The position numbers and the translations under genes were made by a program. A stretch of 64,000 bases of DNA from Bacillus sp. FJAT-27264 (GTDB lineage Bacteria > Bacillota > Bacilli > Paenibacillales > Paenibacillaceae), in contig NZ_MAQW01000001.1 in assembly GCF_001682855.1 (NCBI RefSeq), positions 268,443 through 332,442 of the forward strand, written 5' to 3'. This document shows, in pieces, positions 44,675 through 53,950 of the stretch. The number at the start of each line of letters is the position of its first letter. Position 1 is the stretch's first letter. The notes beneath the pieces were generated by a model. The model saw only the letters and a list, made by a program, of their open reading frames with translations. It had not been told where the DNA came from and did not search any database.

Positions 44675-46099
44675 CTACTCTCTATGCAGCAGCGATGCTC
44701 CCGCAATTCCCGGATGGGTCATTTCATAAGGATCAAGGATCATGTTCAGCTCTTCCTCGGTCAGTACATTGTACTTAAGACACAGCTCTCGTACAGATTC
44801 CCCGGTCAGAATGGCCTCACGTGCAATTCGGGAGACGACCTCATACCCCAGGTGCGGATTGACAGCGGTAATAATGCCGACACTGCGCTCCACTTCCTGT
44901 TCCAGCTTCTCTTTGTTCGCTTCAATTCCGGCCAAGCAATAGTCCGTGAAGACCCGGAACGAATTGTTCATAATACTGATCGACTGAATCAGGTTGAAGA
45001 CCAACACCGGCTCCATAACGTTCAGCTCCAGTTGTCCAGCTTGGGATGCCAGACAAATCGTGTGATCGTTTCCAATAACCTGGAAGGCGACCTGATTAAT
45101 GACCTCTGCCATAACCGGATTGACCTTGCCCGGCATGATCGAGGAGCCGGGCTGACGAGCCGGGAGCGAGATTTCGTTGAATCCGGAACGCGGACCAGAG
45201 GCCATCAGCCGCAGATCATTAGCGATTTTGGACATGTTCATCATGCAGACCTTCAGTGTCGCCGACACTTCTGTGTATGCATCTGTATTCTGGGTGGCAT
45301 CCACCAGATGGTCTGCAGTCACGAGCGGGAAGCCGCTGATCTCGGCCAAATGACGGACCACCTGCACGATATAATCAGGATCGGCATTCAGCCCGGTGCC
45401 CACCGCTGTTGCCCCCATGTTCACTTCATATAAATGATGCCGGGAATGCTCGATGCGCTTGATGTCGCGCTCCAGCACTCTGCTGTAGGCTTCGAATTCC
45501 TGGCCGAGACGGATCGGTACAGCATCCTGGAGATGTGTACGGCCCATTTTGATCACCGGATCGAACTCCTGGGCTTTCTGCAGAAATACTTCATGCATAC
45601 TCCGCATGGTGGCCAGCAGTTGTTCCAGCAGTGACAGTGTGGCAATATGTATCGCCGTAGGGAAGGCGTCATTCGTAGACTGAGCCATGTTCACATGGGA
45701 GTTCGGGCTGAGCTGCAGATAATCACCCTTCTCCTTACCCAGCAGCTCCAGAGCACGGTTAGCGATCACCTCGTTGGCATTCATGTTCAACGAAGTACCC
45801 GCGCCACCCTGAATAGGGTCCACAATAAATTGGTCATGCCACCCGCCATCAATGATCTCCCCTGCGGCTTGTACAATCACTTCTCCGAGTCCTTTGTACA
45901 GTCTGCCCACTTCCATATTGGCCAGTGCTGCGGCTTTCTTCACGATCCCCATCGCTTTGATTAATTCACCATGCACCCGATAGCCGGTAATCGGAAAATT
46001 CTCGACCGCACGCAGCGTCTGAATACCGTAATAGGCGTGCTTTTCTACCTGTTTACTGCCCAGAAAGTCTTTTTCCACGCGAAATTCAGTCTCTGACAC
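44675..46099 (-). CDS. aspA: Aspartate ammonia-lyase
   Basis: A 474-residue enzyme converting L-aspartate to fumarate and ammonia. It has FRVEKDFLGSKQVEKHAYYG, the GGAGTSLNMNANEVIANRALE block typical of aspartases (fumarases have GSGTQ), VNMAQSTNDAFPTAIH, and [13 protein letters not shown] with GFNEISLPARQPG before it. With fumC downstream it forms an aspartate-to-malate route. Confidence 0.95.
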   Translation of the reverse strand: MSETEFRVEKDFLGSKQVEKHAYYGIQTLRAVENFPITGYRVHGELIKAMGIVKKAAALANMEVGRLYKGLGEVIVQAAGEIIDGGWHDQFIVDPIQGGAGTSLNMNANEVIANRALELLGKEKGDYLQLSPNSHVNMAQSTNDAFPTAIHIATLSLLEQLLATMRSMHEVFLQKAQEFDPVIKMGRTHLQDAVPIRLGQEFEAYSRVLERDIKRIEHSRHHLYEVNMGATAVGTGLNADPDYIVQVVRHLAEISGFPLVTADHLVDATQNTDAYTEVSATLKVCMMNMSKIANDLRLMASGPRSGFNEISLPARQPGSSIMPGKVNPVMAEVINQVAFQVIGNDHTICLASQAGQLELNVMEPVLVFNLIQSISIMNNSFRVFTDYCLAGIEANKEKLEQEVERSVGIITAVNPHLGYEVVSRIAREAILTGESVRELCLKYNVLTEEELNMILDPYEMTHPGIAGASLLHRE

Positions 46100-46303
46100 C
46101 GTTCATTCCTCCGCATTCGTTTTCTTTATAGTTTAGGCTATAGTCCAAGGCGACAGTTCATCCTATATTTCCCTATTGCCTACTAGGATAATACCTTTTA
46201 TTTTAAGTATTGTCTCCACCTATATACAATAAAGGTTATGAAAACTGAAATACTGCGAGGAAAAAGTGTGCCTAAGGAGCGATTATTCTACGATATAAGG
46301 GAG

Positions 46304-46498
46304 TCAAGCCCCATAAACATCAAATAATGAATGAAAAGGATCTCGTCCCTCAGCCGATTTATCGGCTTTGTTATTTCCTTTGTCGTCCATAGCGACAGCT
46401 GGCAGCTGCCGCTGATGCATCTTGATCGGTATCGCCGCCAGCCCCAGTACTGAACCACACAGTACGATCAAAAGCACTATTCCTGTTAGTATCCACAT
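46304..46498 (-). CDS. Small single-pass membrane protein
   Basis: A 64-residue protein from MWILTGIVLLIVLCGSVLGL, with GGAGGGA six bases before the ATG; longer starts overlap the ribosome site. One N-terminal membrane helix (about 3-24), then a basic and hydrophilic tail ending DPFHSLFDVYGA. No family recognised. It follows an unknown gene on the same strand, 80 bases away. Confidence 0.6.
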   Translation of the reverse strand: MWILTGIVLLIVLCGSVLGLAAIPIKMHQRQLPAVAMDDKGNNKADKSAEGRDPFHSLFDVYGA

Positions 46499-46578
46499 CG
46501 TCGTTCCCTCCATCATTTTCAATCTGGCTTCCTCAGCCTAAAATACATTCACTTTCAAAGCATTCCATTCAGCCCAGA

Positions 46579-47247
46579 TCACCAGGGGGATAATCCCAGC
46601 AATCGTTCACCCAGCTCGTTCAGAACCACCCTTCCGTGTTGTCCTGACTGATCAATCTCTTTCCAGAACAGAATCCGTCCGTTCCTGCTATCCTCATCAC
46701 TATCTTGCAATGGAACCATGTTCACTGGAACCATAGTCACTGGCAGCAGATCCGCAGTCTGACTAACCAATTCCAGCTTATCACTGGCATATATCAGTAA
46801 ATCCCCCACTTCCAAAGCTATTGCAAGCCTTCTGTCAGGGTGATCAGCATAATGAAACTCCAACTGCTGGGCTCTCAAAGAAATACAACCCTCTATCTTG
46901 GGACTCTGCACTGAAGATCTCTGCGCCTCGCTCCCCCGAATTCTCAACCCTTCAAGATTTAGCCATAATCCTGGCTGCTCCCATAGTCCGGAAAAAGCTT
47001 CATATACCCTGTAACGCAGCAGAATATCCCACATGTATGGATGAGATCGAATGGCCGATAAATCCTTATTCCATAAGGCCGTTTGCCTGTCAGCTTCAGT
47101 TGGCATCAAGGAAAGAAAGCGCAGAATATAAAATTTCGGAACAGCCCGCCGCAGCAGAAAATGTCCATGCTCTCGCCAACAACGCCAGTCCTCGTCCGTC
47201 CACCCCGATTGCTCCTCTCCGTTTTCGCTACAGTTGTGTGATAGCAT
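46579..47247 (-). CDS. Hypothetical protein, unrecognised
   Basis: A 222-residue Trp-rich protein starting MLSHNCSENG with GGAGG eleven bases upstream. Visible parts: an N-terminal WTDEDWRCWREHGHFLLRR segment, a helical middle (WDILLRYRVYEAFSGLWEQP), and a beta-rich end with a short internal repeat (PVTMVPVNMVPL). No signal peptide or membrane helix. It shares a strand with the small membrane protein downstream and may be cotranscribed. No function can be proposed. Confidence 0.6.
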   Translation of the reverse strand: MLSHNCSENGEEQSGWTDEDWRCWREHGHFLLRRAVPKFYILRFLSLMPTEADRQTALWNKDLSAIRSHPYMWDILLRYRVYEAFSGLWEQPGLWLNLEGLRIRGSEAQRSSVQSPKIEGCISLRAQQLEFHYADHPDRRLAIALEVGDLLIYASDKLELVSQTADLLPVTMVPVNMVPLQDSDEDSRNGRILFWKEIDQSGQHGRVVLNELGERLLGLSPW

Positions 47248-47464
47248 ATATTTCTGGACCTCCTTCATCTTCATCCATATACAACTGCTGACCATACTGC
47301 ATTCAAAAAAATTCTAAATTGTCTTGCAACAGGAGTTCATTAGAATCATCTATAGAATATATAAAGTAACTTTATAAAGACATTTTAATAACTATGCGTT
47401 AAAAATAACAGCGCTACGACAGAATGTCAATAGTTCTTCCTCTAGCCATTATCCAACCCTGAAC

Positions 47465-47518
47465 AAATGAACCTAAAAAGTATTTATACTTGATAAATGA
47501 ACGTAAATGGAGTAATTT
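47465..47518 (+). promoter_or_regulatory. kduI promoter region with direct repeats
   Basis: AAATGAACCTAAA (47465-47477) and AAATGAACGTAAA (47495-47507) are 12/13 identical and exactly 30 bp apart, three helical turns. A possible promoter TTGATA (47490-47495) and TAATTT (47513-47518), 17 bases apart, overlaps the second copy. This layout fits a dimeric regulator such as the DeoR protein encoded after kduI. Confidence 0.4.
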
Positions 47519-47565
47519 GAACATATAAAAACTACTTCAGGTATAAAAAGGAGATTGATACTACT

Positions 47566-48399
47566 ATGGAAAGACGTTATGCATCCCATCCTCAGGAAGT
47601 TAAACAGTTCGATACTGAACGCCTGCGCAAAGAATTCCACATTCCGGTTCTCTTCGTTCCCGATAAGCTGAAGCTGGTGCTGACCCATGAGGATCGCATG
47701 ATCATTGGCGGCGCGCAACCAGTGACCGAAGAAGTACAACTGACAACAGATCTAAAGGAGCTAGGTGTAGGGTATTTCCTGGAACGCCGTGAGCTTGGTG
47801 TAATTAATGTCGGGGGCACAGGAACAGTGACCGTAGACGGAACCTCCTATGATCTGGGCACGAAGGAGTGTCTGTATGTAGGTCAGGGCTCTAAAGAGGT
47901 TAGCTTCAAAAGCAACGACAGCACGCAGCCGGCCAAGTTCTATCTGAACTCCGCACCGGCCCATCAATCCTACCCCACTGCCAAGACCACTCTGGCAGAG
48001 GCCGACTCCAGCGCTCTGGGGGATATCAAGAACTCCAACGAACGCACCATTTACCGCTTTATTCACACTAATGGTGTACAAAGCGCGCAACTGGTCATGG
48101 GCATGACCGAGCTCAAGCCCGGAAATATGTGGAACACGATGCCTGCCCATATTCATCCGCGCCGGATGGAGGCCTATTTCTATTTCGGACTCCCGGAAGA
48201 CGCAGCGGTGTTCCACCTCATGGGTGAGCCAGACGAGACCCGCCATATTGTTATGAGCAACGAGCAAGCGGTCATCTCTCCAAGCTGGTCGATCCACAGT
48301 GGCGTAGGCACAAGCAATTATACATTTATCTGGAGCATGGCCGGAGACAATAAACGATATGATGATATGGACCCCGTATCCATAAAAGAATTACAATAG
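47566..48399 (+). CDS. kduI: 5-dehydro-4-deoxy-D-glucuronate isomerase
   Basis: A 277-residue cupin enzyme that converts 5-keto-4-deoxyuronate to 3-deoxy-D-glycero-2,5-hexodiulosonate in pectin breakdown. Metal ligands are in MPAHIHPRRMEAYFYFGLPE. The opening MERRYASHPQEVKQFDTERLR and the end SNYTFIWSMAGDNKRYDDMD are family-typical. AAAAGGAG precedes the ATG. First gene of kduI-DeoR-kduD. Confidence 0.95.
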   Translation: MERRYASHPQEVKQFDTERLRKEFHIPVLFVPDKLKLVLTHEDRMIIGGAQPVTEEVQLTTDLKELGVGYFLERRELGVINVGGTGTVTVDGTSYDLGTKECLYVGQGSKEVSFKSNDSTQPAKFYLNSAPAHQSYPTAKTTLAEADSSALGDIKNSNERTIYRFIHTNGVQSAQLVMGMTELKPGNMWNTMPAHIHPRRMEAYFYFGLPEDAAVFHLMGEPDETRHIVMSNEQAVISPSWSIHSGVGTSNYTFIWSMAGDNKRYDDMDPVSIKELQ

Positions 48400-48433
48400 A
48401 ATCACTACATTTACGGAAAGCTGAGGCACAAGG

Positions 48434-49198
48434 ATGAACCCGATACGACGGCATGAGATGATTATGGAGGTTCTGCTGAACCAAAAGGATGTAACGGTTA
48501 ATGAACTGAGTGACAAGCTCCAGGTCACAGGTAAAACGATACGTGAAGACCTGACCCGACTGGAGGAACAGGGGCTGATTGTCCGTGTGCACGGCGGTGC
48601 CGTGCTGGCGCAGAGCGACCAGTTCGGCATTCTGCCGTCCCGGGAGCCGCTCGACAAATACGCCGAAGAGAAAAGCGAGATCGCGCAGCGTGCACTGGCC
48701 CACATTGAAGAGGATGATATTATCGCGCTGGACGGGGGCAGTACAACGCTCGAGATCGCCCGGCGGCTCGACAATCGCCCGCTCACCGTCATCACCAATG
48801 ATGTGCATATCATCGGCGAACTAGCCCCCAAGGAGCACATCCGTCTCGTCGTTCCCGGAGGGTACCGAGTCCGCAACATGCTGGCTGGTCCCGAAGCTGT
48901 CACCTATGTGCAGAAGCTGAATATTCAAAAAGCCTTTCTCTCGGCAACCGCCGTTCATCTCGAACATGGTCTGTCGATCTACACCGGAGATTTAATCGAA
49001 TTCAAGCAAGCCCTGGTCGCCACGGCCCGTCAAGTAATCGCGGTGGTTGATCATCACAAATTCGGTCACACCGCACTCCGAACGTTCGCCTCGCTGGAGG
49101 AAGTAGATCTCATACTTACTGATAGTGGCCTCCCTTCAGAGTCTGCGCAGCAGTTTCGGAGCGCCGGTGTAGCCCTGGAGTGCGGATCACAGAATTAA
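48434..49198 (+). CDS. DeoR/GlpR-family regulator of the kdu genes
   Basis: A 254-residue repressor. HTH: VTVNELSDKLQVTGKTIREDLTRLEEQGLIVRVHGG (about 20-55). Sensor domain: ALDGGSTTLEIARRLDNRPL, TNDVHIIGEL, VVPGGYRVRNMLAGPEA, VDHHKFGHTAL. Cotranscribed between kduI and kduD, so it most likely controls them in response to a uronate intermediate. Confidence 0.87.
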   Translation: MNPIRRHEMIMEVLLNQKDVTVNELSDKLQVTGKTIREDLTRLEEQGLIVRVHGGAVLAQSDQFGILPSREPLDKYAEEKSEIAQRALAHIEEDDIIALDGGSTTLEIARRLDNRPLTVITNDVHIIGELAPKEHIRLVVPGGYRVRNMLAGPEAVTYVQKLNIQKAFLSATAVHLEHGLSIYTGDLIEFKQALVATARQVIAVVDHHKFGHTALRTFASLEEVDLILTDSGLPSESAQQFRSAGVALECGSQN

Positions 49199-49246
49199 TA
49201 TCTAGGTATTAACTACCTTCAGAGGCTTAAAAGGAGTGTAATCCAT

Positions 49247-50002
49247 ATGTCATCCTTATTCAGCTTATCCGGCAAAACAGCTCTCGTTACCGGAGGCGCC
49301 CGCGGACTCGGTCAAGGCATCGCTCTAGGCCTAGCCGAAGCCGGTGCGGATATCGTCTCGGTCTCATTCAACCCTAGCGACCATACACTGGAAGCTGCCG
49401 CAGCCCACGGTGTTAAGACGCTGGGGATTGAGGTGGACCTCAGTCAGCACAGTGAGCTTCAAGCCGTTTTTGAGAAAGCCCTGACCCTTACCGGGCATGT
49501 CGATATTCTCGTCAATAACGCCGGGATCATCCGCCGGGCTCCCGCGGAGCAGCACAGTGAACAAGACTGGTTCGACGTCATCGACCTGAACTTGCATACG
49601 GTTTTTCTGCTCTCACAAATTGCCGGCCGACACTTTCTGGAACGTAAATCCGGCAAAATCATTAATATCTGCTCCATGCTCTCCTACCAAGGCGGCATCA
49701 CTGTTCCGGGCTATACCGCCAGCAAGCATGGTGTCGCCGGGCTGACCAAGGCCTTGGCCAATGAATGGGCAGCTCATGGGATCAACATCAATGCCATCGC
49801 CCCCGGCTACATGGCTACAGACAATACCGCGCCGATCCGGGCTGACGAGAAGCGGGCTGAATCCATTCTGGAGCGTATCCCCGCAGGTCGTTGGGGGTCA
49901 CCGGACGATATTAAAGGTCCGGCCGTCTTCCTGGCCTCAGCCGCTTCCGACTATATGAACGGCCATGTTTTGGCCGTAGATGGCGGATGGTTAGCCAGAT
50001 AA
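49247..50002 (+). CDS. kduD: 2-deoxy-D-gluconate 3-dehydrogenase
   Basis: A 251-residue short-chain dehydrogenase reducing 3-deoxy-hexodiulosonate to 2-keto-3-deoxygluconate (KDG). NAD site: VTGGARGLGQGIALGLAEAG; LVNNAGIIRRAPAEQHSEQD; catalytic YTASKHGVAGLTKALANEWA; end NGHVLAVDGGWLAR. AAAGGAG precedes the ATG. The KDG kinase and aldolase are not in this window. Confidence 0.94.
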   Translation: MSSLFSLSGKTALVTGGARGLGQGIALGLAEAGADIVSVSFNPSDHTLEAAAAHGVKTLGIEVDLSQHSELQAVFEKALTLTGHVDILVNNAGIIRRAPAEQHSEQDWFDVIDLNLHTVFLLSQIAGRHFLERKSGKIINICSMLSYQGGITVPGYTASKHGVAGLTKALANEWAAHGININAIAPGYMATDNTAPIRADEKRAESILERIPAGRWGSPDDIKGPAVFLASAASDYMNGHVLAVDGGWLAR

Positions 50003-50016
50003 TTGCACAACTCAAA

Positions 50017-50058
50017 GGGAGGTCCCCTGCCATCTGTGGCAAGGGACCCCCCTTTTTT
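50017..50058 (+). terminator. Terminator of the kdu operon
   Basis: GGTCCCCTGCCA pairs with TGGCAAGGGACC around TCTG, followed by CCCCTTTTTT. It also faces the lplA gene end. Confidence 0.85.
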
Positions 50059-50106
50059 CAAATTATGCTTCCTATGTCCGTGCTGTCATTACACCCTCAG
50101 TATTTC

Positions 50107-51711
50107 CTACTTTACACTCATATAGCGTTCGTAGGCATCTGTACGGATTTTAATCAATTGCTCTAGGCCCATATCGCCCAGTTTTTTGATGTAAATATCC
50201 CAGGTATCGTCGATTCCGCCTTTGATCACCCACTGAGCGCGCATGGTGGCCACGTAACTGTCAATATCGGTGGTGAGCGTCGGCAATTCTTTGAACTCCT
50301 CTGCGGTGTACATTACGTTCGGGAACGGCGTCGTCACGAATTTGTTGCCAAGTTTGTCGAGTTCCTGCTTCAATCCATCCCCAGTCTCGGGATTCAAGAC
50401 GATGTCCTTCTCGAACGAAGGGCTTACATATTTCGGGCCGAAATCGCGCAGCGATTGCTCCCAATACCAGGCATCGGCGCTGGTACCAGCCGGCGGGTCC
50501 ATCAGGGTATACGTGCCATCGTCATTCTTCTTGATCACAGTACCGATCGCGCCCCAGAAATTCTGGATGCTGGCTTCATTCGTATAGAACTGGTCCGCCC
50601 AACGAGCAGCGATCTCCGGATTCTTGCAAGAGGTCGTAATCAGCATCTCATTGCGGTTATAGCTCAGACCACTCGGATCTCCAGGCTGATACTTCTTCCC
50701 ATCCGGACCGGTGAGCGGTGGAATCGCAATATATTGATCCTTCCATTTGCCGAATACGGCATCCGGCGTCCATTGATACGTGAAGCCGACGATAGCGGCG
50801 TCCGCATTCTGCTGTTTGGCTGATGTCATGCTGTTGTCTTGCGTGTACAGCTCTTTGTCGATTAAGCCCTCGCTGTATAATTGATGTGCCCATTTGAGGC
50901 CTTCTTTATATTCCTCGGACACCGGGATGAAGAGCGGCTTGCCGTCTCTGACCATCATGCTGTTTAAATTGATGTCTGTAATGCCGAAAGGCGTAAGAAA
51001 ATCCCCCAGTCCATTCTCCGTAAAAGGAATCTCGTCATTCTTGCCGTTTCCGTTCGGGTCCTTCTCCTTGAAAGCTTTCAGTACATCGTGAAGATCGTTG
51101 GTAGTATCCGGGACCTTCAGTCCCAATTTGTCAAGCCACGCCTTGTTGATGACAGGCTGGTTCTTGCTCTGCGGCCGGGCCGGCAATCGGGTTGGGAAAG
51201 AATATATTTTTCCATCGGGATAAGTGCTGATCTTTCTAAGCTCTGGTGTCTCTTCCATAGCCGCTTTAAGGTTAGGCATATACTGGGCGATATAATCATC
51301 CAGCGGGCGGAAATAACTCAGGTTATTCACGATATCCGAATCGGTGAAAGTTTGGTTACCTATAATGATGTCCGGCAGTGTACCACTGGCCAGCATGATG
51401 GATTTCTGTTCGGCCCAGTCGTTGGAGGATACCACCTGCCATTCGATTTTAACATTTGTATTCTTCTCCAGATCCTTGAGCCACTGGTTATTAGTGAAGG
51501 TATCGCCCATATTGCCCCAGCGCATCGTCAAAACCTTCAGGGTCACCGGCTCCGATACAATCGGCAGACCTTCCTTGTTGAAACTGCCCGGTGTCTTGAC
51601 CGCAGTATTGTCATTTCCGCCACCACAACCTGCGATTCCAAGTAGTAATGTAGCTGCAAGCATCATTGTCGCCATTTTTTTAACCGAAGCCTTGGCAGAT
51701 TTATTCATCAC
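50107..51711 (-). CDS. lplA: Extracellular sugar-binding lipoprotein (LplA type)
   Basis: A 534-residue family 1 solute-binding protein. Signal peptide and lipobox: ATLLLGIAGCGGG (about 18-30). The mature part captures oligosaccharides outside the membrane and hands them to the two permeases encoded upstream. YSFPTRLPARPQSKN, DPNGNGKNDEIPFTENGLG (a calcium-like loop) and YLGWTPDAVFG-like blocks are typical of the long LplA/YtcQ group. Last gene of the operon; the ATPase (MsmX-like) must come from elsewhere. Likely ligand is a pectin-derived oligosaccharide, by context. Confidence 0.9.
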   Translation of the reverse strand: MMNKSAKASVKKMATMMLAATLLLGIAGCGGGNDNTAVKTPGSFNKEGLPIVSEPVTLKVLTMRWGNMGDTFTNNQWLKDLEKNTNVKIEWQVVSSNDWAEQKSIMLASGTLPDIIIGNQTFTDSDIVNNLSYFRPLDDYIAQYMPNLKAAMEETPELRKISTYPDGKIYSFPTRLPARPQSKNQPVINKAWLDKLGLKVPDTTNDLHDVLKAFKEKDPNGNGKNDEIPFTENGLGDFLTPFGITDINLNSMMVRDGKPLFIPVSEEYKEGLKWAHQLYSEGLIDKELYTQDNSMTSAKQQNADAAIVGFTYQWTPDAVFGKWKDQYIAIPPLTGPDGKKYQPGDPSGLSYNRNEMLITTSCKNPEIAARWADQFYTNEASIQNFWGAIGTVIKKNDDGTYTLMDPPAGTSADAWYWEQSLRDFGPKYVSPSFEKDIVLNPETGDGLKQELDKLGNKFVTTPFPNVMYTAEEFKELPTLTTDIDSYVATMRAQWVIKGGIDDTWDIYIKKLGDMGLEQLIKIRTDAYERYMSVK

Positions 51712-51747
51712 ATCATCCCCCGTTTCATTGTTATAAGAAGTTCTTGT

Positions 51748-52665
51748 CTACTCCTTCACGGCGCCGATCATCACCCCCTGGTTAAAGTACTTTTGCACAA
51801 ATGGATAAATGCACATGATCGGCACAGTAGCTACAATAATGACGGAATAACGCATCATGCTGGCGAGTCGCAAGGCAATTTGCGCAGCTTCCCCTGTCCC
51901 GATCCCCGACTGCATTTGATTGGTAATCAGAATGTTGCGCAGGATCAGCTGCAGCGGATACAGATTCGGATTCTTCAGATAGATCAACGCGTTAAAAAAG
52001 GAATTCCAATAACCAACGGCAATCCAGAGCGCCAGCACGGCTATGATTGCTTTGGACAGCGGCAGGACAACCAGAGCGAAGTACCGGAGGTTGCCACAGC
52101 CGTCGATCTGGGCCGCCTCCCACAAATCACCGGGAATGCTGGACTGGAAGAAGGTCCTGGCTACGATGATATTGAACACAACCACGGAAAAAGGCAGTAC
52201 CATCACGAGAAACGTGTCATACAAATGGAAATCTCGAATTGTTAGAAAGGTCGGAATCAGTCCGCCGTTGAAGAACATCGTAAAGATGAAGAACAGAGAC
52301 AGAAACTTGCGTCCTACAAGATCTCTGCGAGATAACGCATACGCCGCTGAGACATTGACAACCAGCCCGATCGCTGTACCGACCACTGTGTAGAGGATGG
52401 TATTTCGATAACCGATCCAGATGTTACTATGCTTCAGCAGCTCCTTATACCCATCCAATGTGAAGCCGCTGGGAAAGAACCATACCCTGCCGTTCGCGAC
52501 GGCGGACGGATCACTAAATGAAGCGATTACAATAAAATACAGCGGGTAGATCAGCACCACAAGGAACAGCACCGCAACAATGTAAACGCCAAACTCCATG
52601 ATCCAGTCGGAGGACCGGTGTCTGATACTCCGCTGCTGCCGGGCTGCAGGTTCCAATACGCTCAT
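51748..52665 (-). CDS. lplC: ABC sugar permease (LplC/YtcP type)
   Basis: A 305-residue inner-membrane permease with six membrane helices; start MSVLEPAARQ after GAAGGGGG. The ATPase-coupling EAA loop is WEAAQIDGCGNLRYFALVVLPLSKAI. TM1 begins at about 23. Partner of LplB encoded 16 bases upstream. Confidence 0.9.
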   Translation of the reverse strand: MSVLEPAARQQRSIRHRSSDWIMEFGVYIVAVLFLVVLIYPLYFIVIASFSDPSAVANGRVWFFPSGFTLDGYKELLKHSNIWIGYRNTILYTVVGTAIGLVVNVSAAYALSRRDLVGRKFLSLFFIFTMFFNGGLIPTFLTIRDFHLYDTFLVMVLPFSVVVFNIIVARTFFQSSIPGDLWEAAQIDGCGNLRYFALVVLPLSKAIIAVLALWIAVGYWNSFFNALIYLKNPNLYPLQLILRNILITNQMQSGIGTGEAAQIALRLASMMRYSVIIVATVPIMCIYPFVQKYFNQGVMIGAVKE

Positions 52666-52681
52666 CTTGTGCACCCCCTTC

Positions 52682-53605
52682 CTACCATAGACTGTTCTCG
52701 CTAACTTTCTTGGATATCTGGTTCACAAGGATAAGCAGTATAAAATTGATGATAGTATTGAACAAATTGATTGCTGACGAGAAGCTGTATTGGCTGCTTA
52801 GTAGTCCTATTTTGTAAACATAGGTAGATAGAATCTCACTGGCTGGTATGTTTAGATCATTCTGCATCAGGTACACCTTCTCGAATCCGACACCCAGCAG
52901 CCCGCCGACCCGCAGGATTAACAGCGTCACCGCCGTTGGCATCAGCATAGGAATGTCGATGTACCGGATTTTGTGCCAGCGGCTGGCCCCGTCTACGGTC
53001 GCAGCTTCATATAAGCTCGGGTCCACCGCAGAAAGTGCGGCGATGAAGATAATGCTGTCCCAGCCGACATGCTGCCACACATCGGACCAGACATACACGC
53101 TGCTGAACAATGCGGACGAGCCCATCAGATCGGGAGGATCTCCACCAAACAGATTGTAGAGATTGCCGACCAGCCCGGTGCTCGGAGAGAACAAGATCAG
53201 CATCAAGCCCACCATAACGACCGTCGAGATAAAATGCGGCATGTAGGATACCGTTTGAAAAAAACGTCGGAACCGGTTCGGTCGCATCTGGTTAACCATC
53301 AGTGCCAGCATGATCGGAATCGGGAAGGTCACCATGCTGTAAAGACTGATCACCAGCGTGTTCTTCAGGGTTGCGGAAAATTGATAGGAGTTAAAGAACT
53401 TCTCAAAATATTTGAGCCCCGCCCAAGGGCTACCTCCTATTCCAGAAGCCGGGCTGTAATCCTTGAATGCAATGAGAACCCCGTACATCGGCGTGTAGGC
53501 GAACAGCAGGGTCAGGATCACAGCGGGAAAAAGTAGTACATAGAGCCCCCAGTTGCGCCTGATCTGTGCCCATGTCCGTCCTGTACTGAATTGACCGGAT
53601 GGCAT
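52682..53605 (-). CDS. lplB: ABC sugar permease (LplB/YteP type)
   Basis: A 307-residue permease with six membrane helices; I take MPSGQFSTGR as start, with AAGGGAAT upstream. Coupling loop: YEAATVDGASRWHKIRYIDIP; the end FILLILVNQISKKVSENSLW is typical. First gene of lplBCA, divergent from yesM across 345 bases, an arrangement in which YesN usually activates the importer. Confidence 0.9.
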   Translation of the reverse strand: MPSGQFSTGRTWAQIRRNWGLYVLLFPAVILTLLFAYTPMYGVLIAFKDYSPASGIGGSPWAGLKYFEKFFNSYQFSATLKNTLVISLYSMVTFPIPIMLALMVNQMRPNRFRRFFQTVSYMPHFISTVVMVGLMLILFSPSTGLVGNLYNLFGGDPPDLMGSSALFSSVYVWSDVWQHVGWDSIIFIAALSAVDPSLYEAATVDGASRWHKIRYIDIPMLMPTAVTLLILRVGGLLGVGFEKVYLMQNDLNIPASEILSTYVYKIGLLSSQYSFSSAINLFNTIINFILLILVNQISKKVSENSLW

Positions 53606-53950
53606 ATGAATCCATTCCCTTCCCCAAAAGATGTAGCCTAAGCTTTCCTCACCCTTGCTGCTCAATCGATTGAACAACTTCAGTATAGCGGTCCCAGCAC
53701 AACAATATCGGACCTCATAGGACCGCTATTCGGACATTTCCAGTTCCATTTTCCCTTTAAAATCTCTCTTTCCCCTGACGCGTGGCAAAAGCATATCGAT
53801 ATCCAGACTTTTCCATGTTCTTTCCGGACTTTGCTGTTAAAAGCGTATTTTTAGCCATGTTTTTTTAAAATGAAAGTCTTATAATGTTTTTATTACCATA
53901 TAAAACGCATTCATTACTATGGAATCCAGAAAGGACAACGCTCCTGGCCT

